From Pseudoneurospora amorphoporcata (Eukaryota > Ascomycota > Sordariomycetes > Sordariales > Sordariaceae): a DNA stretch of 36,582 nt. Below, one piece after another: positions 32,701-36,582 of this stretch; positions within the stretch are counted from its first letter, which is position 1, and each line of letters starts with the position of its first letter. Both the position numbers and the translations under genes were made by a program. The DNA lies in the NCBI GenBank assembly GCA_033297205.1, contig MU859327.1, positions 1 to 36,582 of the forward strand, in the 5' to 3' direction. Below the pieces are notes generated by a model, which did no database searches, was not told where the DNA came from, and worked only from the letters and a program-made list of their open reading frames with translations.

Positions 32701-35406
32701 TATAGGCAACTGAATTAGGAGACCGTAAGAAACAATTATCCCCTACCCTTAATTTCGCGTATTTGGAATTAGCTAGGAGGAGTACGATACTTCACGCGCC
32801 TTAATCTACCTATTACTTACGCCTATATTCGAATTAAGGAAGAAGACGAATAGAAGACAGCATTTCGCACACCCTACGGACATTACGAATACCTCGTTAT
32901 ACCCTTCGGGTTGACTAATGTACTTATGATATTCCAATTTGTTATTAATCACGCGATTCGACTCTACTTCAACAAATTCGCCATTTGCTACCTAAATAAC
33001 ATCCTTATCTACTCTAAGACTCTTATAGAGCATAAGGAACACGTAAAGAAGGTATTAGATGTATTACACTAGTACAACCTCTCGGTCAATATAGAAAAGA
33101 GTGAATTCTATATGAAGGAAACTGTATTTCTCGGATACCTAATCTTAGAGAACGAGGTTAGGATGGAACCAAGCAAGGTAGAAACTGTACGAAACTAGCT
33201 AATCCCTAGGAATGCGACCGATGTTCGCGGATTCTTAGGATTTACCAACTTCTATCGCATGTTCATATGCGATTATAGGAAAATTGCCAAACTACTGTAC
33301 GAACTTACCAAGAAAGAGGCCGCTTTTACATAGGGAAAGGAAGAAGAGGAAGCCTTCAAGGCTATCTACGATACCATTACCGCAAACTCTATATTGAAAC
33401 TTCCTAACCTAAGCAAGCCCTTTGAAATTGAGACTGATGCGTCAAACTACGCCATCGGAGGACAATTAGGACAACGCGACAATCAAGGGAAACTGCATCC
33501 TATAGCTTTCTTCTCAAAGTAGCTAGAAGGACCCCGTCGCAACTACCCTATCTACGATAAGGAACTCTTAACTATTATCGAGGTATTTTAGGAGTGGAGA
33601 CTATACCTCAGTGGTATCACGCATGAAGTACAGGTCTACACCGACTACAACAATCTCCGGTACTTCACGACTACGAAGGTACTCAACGGCCGCTAGATAT
33701 GATGGGCCGAGTTCTTGTCAGAGTTCAACTTTAAGATTAACTATAAGAAGGGATCGGAGAATGCCCGGGCTGATACACTAAGCTAAAGGGCAGACCATGT
33801 GAAAGATGTAGTAGAAGCCTCTGTACCTTTGTTCCAAGAATAACTAGATGGATCGCTTACGCACCTCTTGCAGGAATGGGTAGAGTGCTGCGTCATTTAT
33901 ATGGCTAAGAACTAAGCTCTGAGGTATCAGGCTACCATCGTTACCCCCGAAGATAAGCAACGATAGGAAGATAACTAAGAAGAAGGAGTTAACCTTTAGA
34001 ACGATAAATTATGGTATAACGACAAGGCCTATGTATAGCCGGAGTAGTAAGAAGCTCTCATCTAGGATATCTACGCATCCAAGATTGGAGGGTATATGGG
34101 TATTACGAAAATCATAGTACGGATACGGCAACACTACGACTTTCCTAAGATGAAAAATATGGTGGCTCGAACATTACAGGCCTGCGAGCAATGTAGCAGA
34201 ACTAGGGTTGCAAGATATAAGCTATACGGATTTCTAGAACCTTTGGAAGTCGTAGAAAGACCGTAGAGTTCAGTAACTATAGACTTTATTACTAAGTTAC
34301 TATTGTCTATAGACACCGCGATAGGAGTTATTTACGATAGTATCTTGGTGGTAGTAGATAGGCTGACTAAGTGGAGTTACTTCCTACCTTATAAGGAAAT
34401 ATGGTCAGCGGAGCAACTTGCAGATGTGATCTATCGGAACGTTACTTCGGTACACGGTTGGCCGAAGGAATGGATTATAGATAGGGATACTAAGTTCGCA
34501 TCTAAGTTCTAGCAAACATTGATGACCAAGCTTGGTACTAAGAGTAAAATGTCGACAGCACATCACCCGTAGACCGACGGACAGACGGAAAGGATTAACC
34601 AGATCGTAGAACAATATCTGAAGAACTATGTCAACTTCGAACAAAGCGACTGGGTAGAACTATTACCCACGGCACAATTGGCATACAATACCTCTCCTAC
34701 GGAAACTACAAAAGTCTCACCTTTCTTCGCAAACTACAGGTATGAGCCAGAACTCTTAGAAGGACTAGATACGAACGTTCTCAAGGCCTCAGTCAAGGCC
34801 GGAAAACTGCATATGTTATATAAGAAACTTAAGGAAGAGCTAGAATACGTCCGACAAAAGATGAGCCGGTATTTTAACTTGAAAAGGCTCGAGGGACCTC
34901 GCTTTAAGGAGGGGGATAAAATCCTTTTGTCAACTAGAAACCTCAGGACAAAGAGACCCAGCAAGAAACTTGACAATCGACGAGTAGGACCTTTCAAAAT
35001 CAAGAAGAAAATCTCTAATGTAGTATACTAATTAGATATTCCTAACACTATAAAACTAAGATCACACTCATTCCACGTCGCACTACTAGAGCCAGCACCT
35101 AAGAACGCACGAGTTAATATACGTACCAGTATTGAGGACGAGGAAGAAGAATAGGATATAAAGCAAATCTTAGATTTAAGAATAGAAGAGGGAGAATTAG
35201 AATACCTCATCAAATAGGAAGGATTCGGTCCTGAAGACAATACATAGGAACCACTCAAGAACCTGAATTGCCCTAAGAAGCTGAGGAACTTCCATCGACA
35301 GAACCCGGATCGGCCAAGGGCGCAGGACTACCCAGTAAGGAAGGAGGCAGGGCGGAAACATCCCACAAGGGCCAGTCAAGCTCGGCTACGGGGGCAAGGA
35401 GAATAG
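29728..35406 (+). pseudogene. gag-pol of the Ty3/gypsy chromovirus, RIP-inactivated
   Basis: Nearly all domains sit in one frame, suggesting a single Tf1-like gag-pol ORF. The expected start reads ATA (29728-29730). Gag includes REFDGQQAALAGF and a CCHC knuckle (CFNCGKKEHMKKDC, ~30607-30648). Protease DSG is at 31909-31917. RT shows YLNN at 32989-33000 where YLDD is expected and RLN at 32800-32805 for RLD, so all three catalytic Asp are now Asn. RNase H keeps ETDAS. Integrase keeps Asp (TIDFI), Asp (DRDTKF) and Glu (TERINQ), but its zinc-binding His is changed (GGYMG). The chromodomain (~35150-35270) has TAG at 35215 and 35245 where Trp is expected. Dozens of TAG/TAA replace Trp and Gln codons, as C-to-T change at CpA would do. 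Indels shift the frame in ~31.3-31.8 kb. Confidence 0.88.
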
Positions 35407-35939
35407 CAGCATTCGTCGTCTGCCCCTCAAGAGAGGTAGCAGCATGCGCTGCCTGCTCCTCAGCCTGCTCCTCAGCCTGCTCCTCAGCCCGCTCCTCAGC
35501 CTTCAAGATCTCCAATTCTTCCAGACTGCGCAGGGACAACGCTTTCCCTTTCGAAGAAAGCTCCTTTTGCTCACGCTCCAGACGTGCGAGTTGGGCCACT
35601 CGCTCCTCGACTTCCTTTAGGAGATTGGCCTTGGCCTGCGATACACGGTCATACTCCGCCGAAACAAGCGCGACTAGCCGCAGCTTAGCAGTCACCCGAG
35701 AAGGCAGACCCAAGGAACTCACGTTCAGCGTCAATATCACTACCCACGCAAGGACGAGCACAACGGACGCACTCACTATATTTAGCGGATCCTTCAATCT
35801 TCTTGCAAGAAAAGCTACGTTCCGAACAGCGAACGCAAGGCATGACGACGTGACCGAACTTTTCGATATTAGCTATTAACGACTGACGTTTGGTTGTCGA
35901 CTTGGACGGACGCTTGTGGATACGGAAGGCCGACGACAT
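35273..35939 (-). CDS. Antisense Cys-cluster/coiled-coil protein inside the retrotransposon, two exons, intact
   Basis: Exon 1 is 35723-35939 and exon 2 is 35273-35673. The 49 nt intron (GTGAGT, CTAAG, CTAG) splices in phase 1, giving 205 aa with no stop. After a basic N-terminus (KRPSKSTTKR) comes KFGHVVMPCVRC. Six Cys at residues 35, 38, 45, 57, 60 and 64 (CX2CX6CX11CX2CX3C) look like a zinc-binding cluster. A coiled coil spans ~80-140 (EYDRVSQAKANLL, then LERE and LEELE heptads), ending in EEQA repeats. The C-terminus is Ala/Pro/Ser-rich around LDWPLWDVSALP. I recall similar FGH(A/V)VMPC-type hypothetical proteins in many fungal genomes, often repetitive. The function is unknown; nucleic-acid binding is a guess. 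Its 3' end overlaps the end of pol by 134 bp on the opposite strand. Confidence 0.7.
35451..35501. repeat. 12 bp tandem repeat (CAGCCTGCTCCT unit)
   Basis: About four copies of the 12 bp unit encode the (AEEQ)n tail of the coiled coil in the antisense gene. Because the unit length is a multiple of three, copy changes keep the frame. Confidence 0.75.
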
Positions 35940-36054
35940 AATAGACGAATGACAAAGGACAACTTACTGTATCTAGAACTATAGAGGACGACGCTGGAGA
36001 TAAGGATGATTAGATGCCTAAAGGATACTTAACAAAGCCGTCGGGACGTCGGCT

Positions 36055-36066
36055 GAGGAGAGGAGG
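36055..36066 (+). other. Polypurine tract
   Basis: GAGGAGAGGAGG lies 5 nt upstream of the 3' LTR start, the expected position for the plus-strand primer of an LTR retrotransposon. Confidence 0.6.
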
Positions 36067-36071
36067 CATCG

Positions 36072-36454
36072 TATTACGAACTTGAGCGAGTAGCATGGGC
36101 TAACCAAGTCACCAGGACACACAGAGGCGGGGCCATATAACCATAGAGGCCAGTAAAACAGAAGACTAGAAGGCTCACAAACTAAGAGGGCTCACAAGCT
36201 AAGAGGGCTTACGTCGTAAGCCAAGACAACATCAAGAGTCTGAGGACACTCGGGTCCCAATCAATAGCAGAGATATAAGAAGGCACCTAGAGAACCAGCT
36301 AGCAAGATAGTTCGACAGTAGTCAATTGATCTTATCACCGAGACACGTATAACGCTACTATACTTGTTGTAAACCTTTTAGCTTCACCGAACAGCACTAA
36401 TAGTCTTTACCTTCAACTATCCCACTTAAGCAGATCAAACTGCCGTTCGTCACA
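36072..36454 (+). repeat. 3' LTR
   Basis: It is 383 bp long, starting TATTACGAAC (first G changed to A relative to the 5' LTR) and ending GTTCGTCACA. The GATAGTTCGACAGTAGTC block and everything after it match the 5' LTR closely; the upstream part is diverged and about 60 bp shorter. Confidence 0.88.
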
Positions 36455-36489
36455 CCTAGTAGCGACTGGGTGAGAGGTCTTAGGAATAA

Positions 36490-36582
36490 TGTGACGAACG
36501 GCAGTCTGATCTGCCTAAATGGGATAGCTGAAGGTGAAGACTATCAGAAGACGTTCGGTGAAGCCAAAAGGTTCACAACAAG
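36490..36582 (-). repeat. Partial second LTR, inverted, cut by the window end
   Basis: It begins TGTGACGAACGGCAG, which is the reverse complement of the LTR 3' end, and continues through the complement of CTTTTGGCTTCACCGAAC to the last base. It is a different copy (several substitutions against both LTRs), separated from the 3' LTR by 35 bp. It may be a solo LTR or the end of a second element in the opposite orientation. Confidence 0.88.

Larger units (their letters stand above)
29225..36454 (+). mobile_element. Ty3/gypsy chromovirus, full-length but RIP-degraded
   Basis: The element is bounded by LTRs starting T(G/A)TTACGAAC and ending GTTCGT(T/C)ACA, with a primer-binding region and a polypurine tract in the expected places. 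Domain order is gag, CCHC knuckle, protease, reverse transcriptase, RNase H, integrase, chromodomain: the gypsy order with the chromovirus C-terminus. Gag-pol is full of stops. An antisense gene occupies the space between pol and the 3' LTR. The expected 5 bp target duplication is not seen (GGTCT before, CCTAG after), so the ends may have been rearranged or mutated. Confidence 0.9.

Noticed and set aside
35685..35797. Frameshift in the antisense retrotransposon gene
   Set aside because: The two minus-strand frames are joined exactly by a 49 nt intron with GTGAGT donor, CTAAG branch site and TAG acceptor, so no frameshift is needed.
29220..36459. Target-site duplication around the LTR element
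   Set aside because: The five bases before the 5' LTR (GGTCT) and after the 3' LTR (CCTAG) differ. A GGTCT occurs 22 bp further on, but it is not adjacent to the LTR and is probably chance.
1..36582. CRISPR array, bacterial operon or riboswitch
   Set aside because: There are no regularly spaced direct repeats. The introns, the intron-containing tRNA and the gene families show fungal nuclear DNA.
1..36582. Dispersed 5S rRNA gene, as found in Neurospora
   Set aside because: I looked for conserved internal control blocks of 5S rRNA and saw none.

Overview
The window reads as nuclear DNA of a filamentous ascomycete, most likely a Sordariomycete of the Neurospora/Sordaria type. The reasons are short introns (48-67 nt) with GTRNGY-type donors, CTRAC-like branch sites, long gene-poor spacers with TAGGTAGGTACC-type motifs, ascomycete-type gene products, an intron-containing tRNA, and a retrotransposon whose stop codons look like repeat-induced point mutation (RIP). 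No species can be assigned from the sequence alone.

Layout. (1) 1-4.7 kb: one intact minus-strand gene for a PLC-like phosphodiesterase (1161-2801). (2) 4.7-9.05 kb: two imperfect inverted repeats (4709-5182 and 8773-9053) enclose a 3.6 kb segment. It carries one unrecognised minus-strand gene (6162-8234) whose frame is interrupted by a single in-frame TGA. (3) 9.66-9.80 kb: an intron-containing tRNA gene, then a decayed coding fragment near 10.8-11.1 kb and a small Ser/Gly-rich ORF (12276-12509). (4) 13.7-18.7 kb: the conserved housekeeping block. VTA1 (ESCRT/MVB sorting, three exons, minus) is divergent from an Mpd1-like ER protein disulfide isomerase ending in HDEL (two exons, plus). The latter is convergent with RRP41 of the RNA exosome (two exons, minus). 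(5) 21.5-22.4 kb: a secreted Asp f 4-like protein. (6) 24.8-28.1 kb: a LacZ-type GH2 beta-galactosidase carrying two frameshifts and two nonsense codons, so probably a recent pseudogene. (7) 28.7-36.6 kb: a transposon block. It holds an AT-rich 462 bp element with about 38 bp terminal inverted repeats, then a structurally complete Ty3/gypsy chromovirus (29225-36454), then the start of a second LTR in inverted orientation running off the window end.

The most unusual region is the chromovirus. Its gag-pol reads in one frame and is riddled with TAG/TAA codons, and the three catalytic aspartates of its reverse transcriptase are replaced by Asn. An antisense two-exon gene (35939-35273), with a cysteine cluster and a coiled coil, is nevertheless completely open once one canonical 49 nt intron is removed. 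The primer-binding region just inside the 5' LTR is complementary to an LTR segment 44 nt downstream of a TATA box, which points to Tf1-like self-priming. Gene models rest on reading the sequence by eye; family names rest on remembered motifs, not searches.
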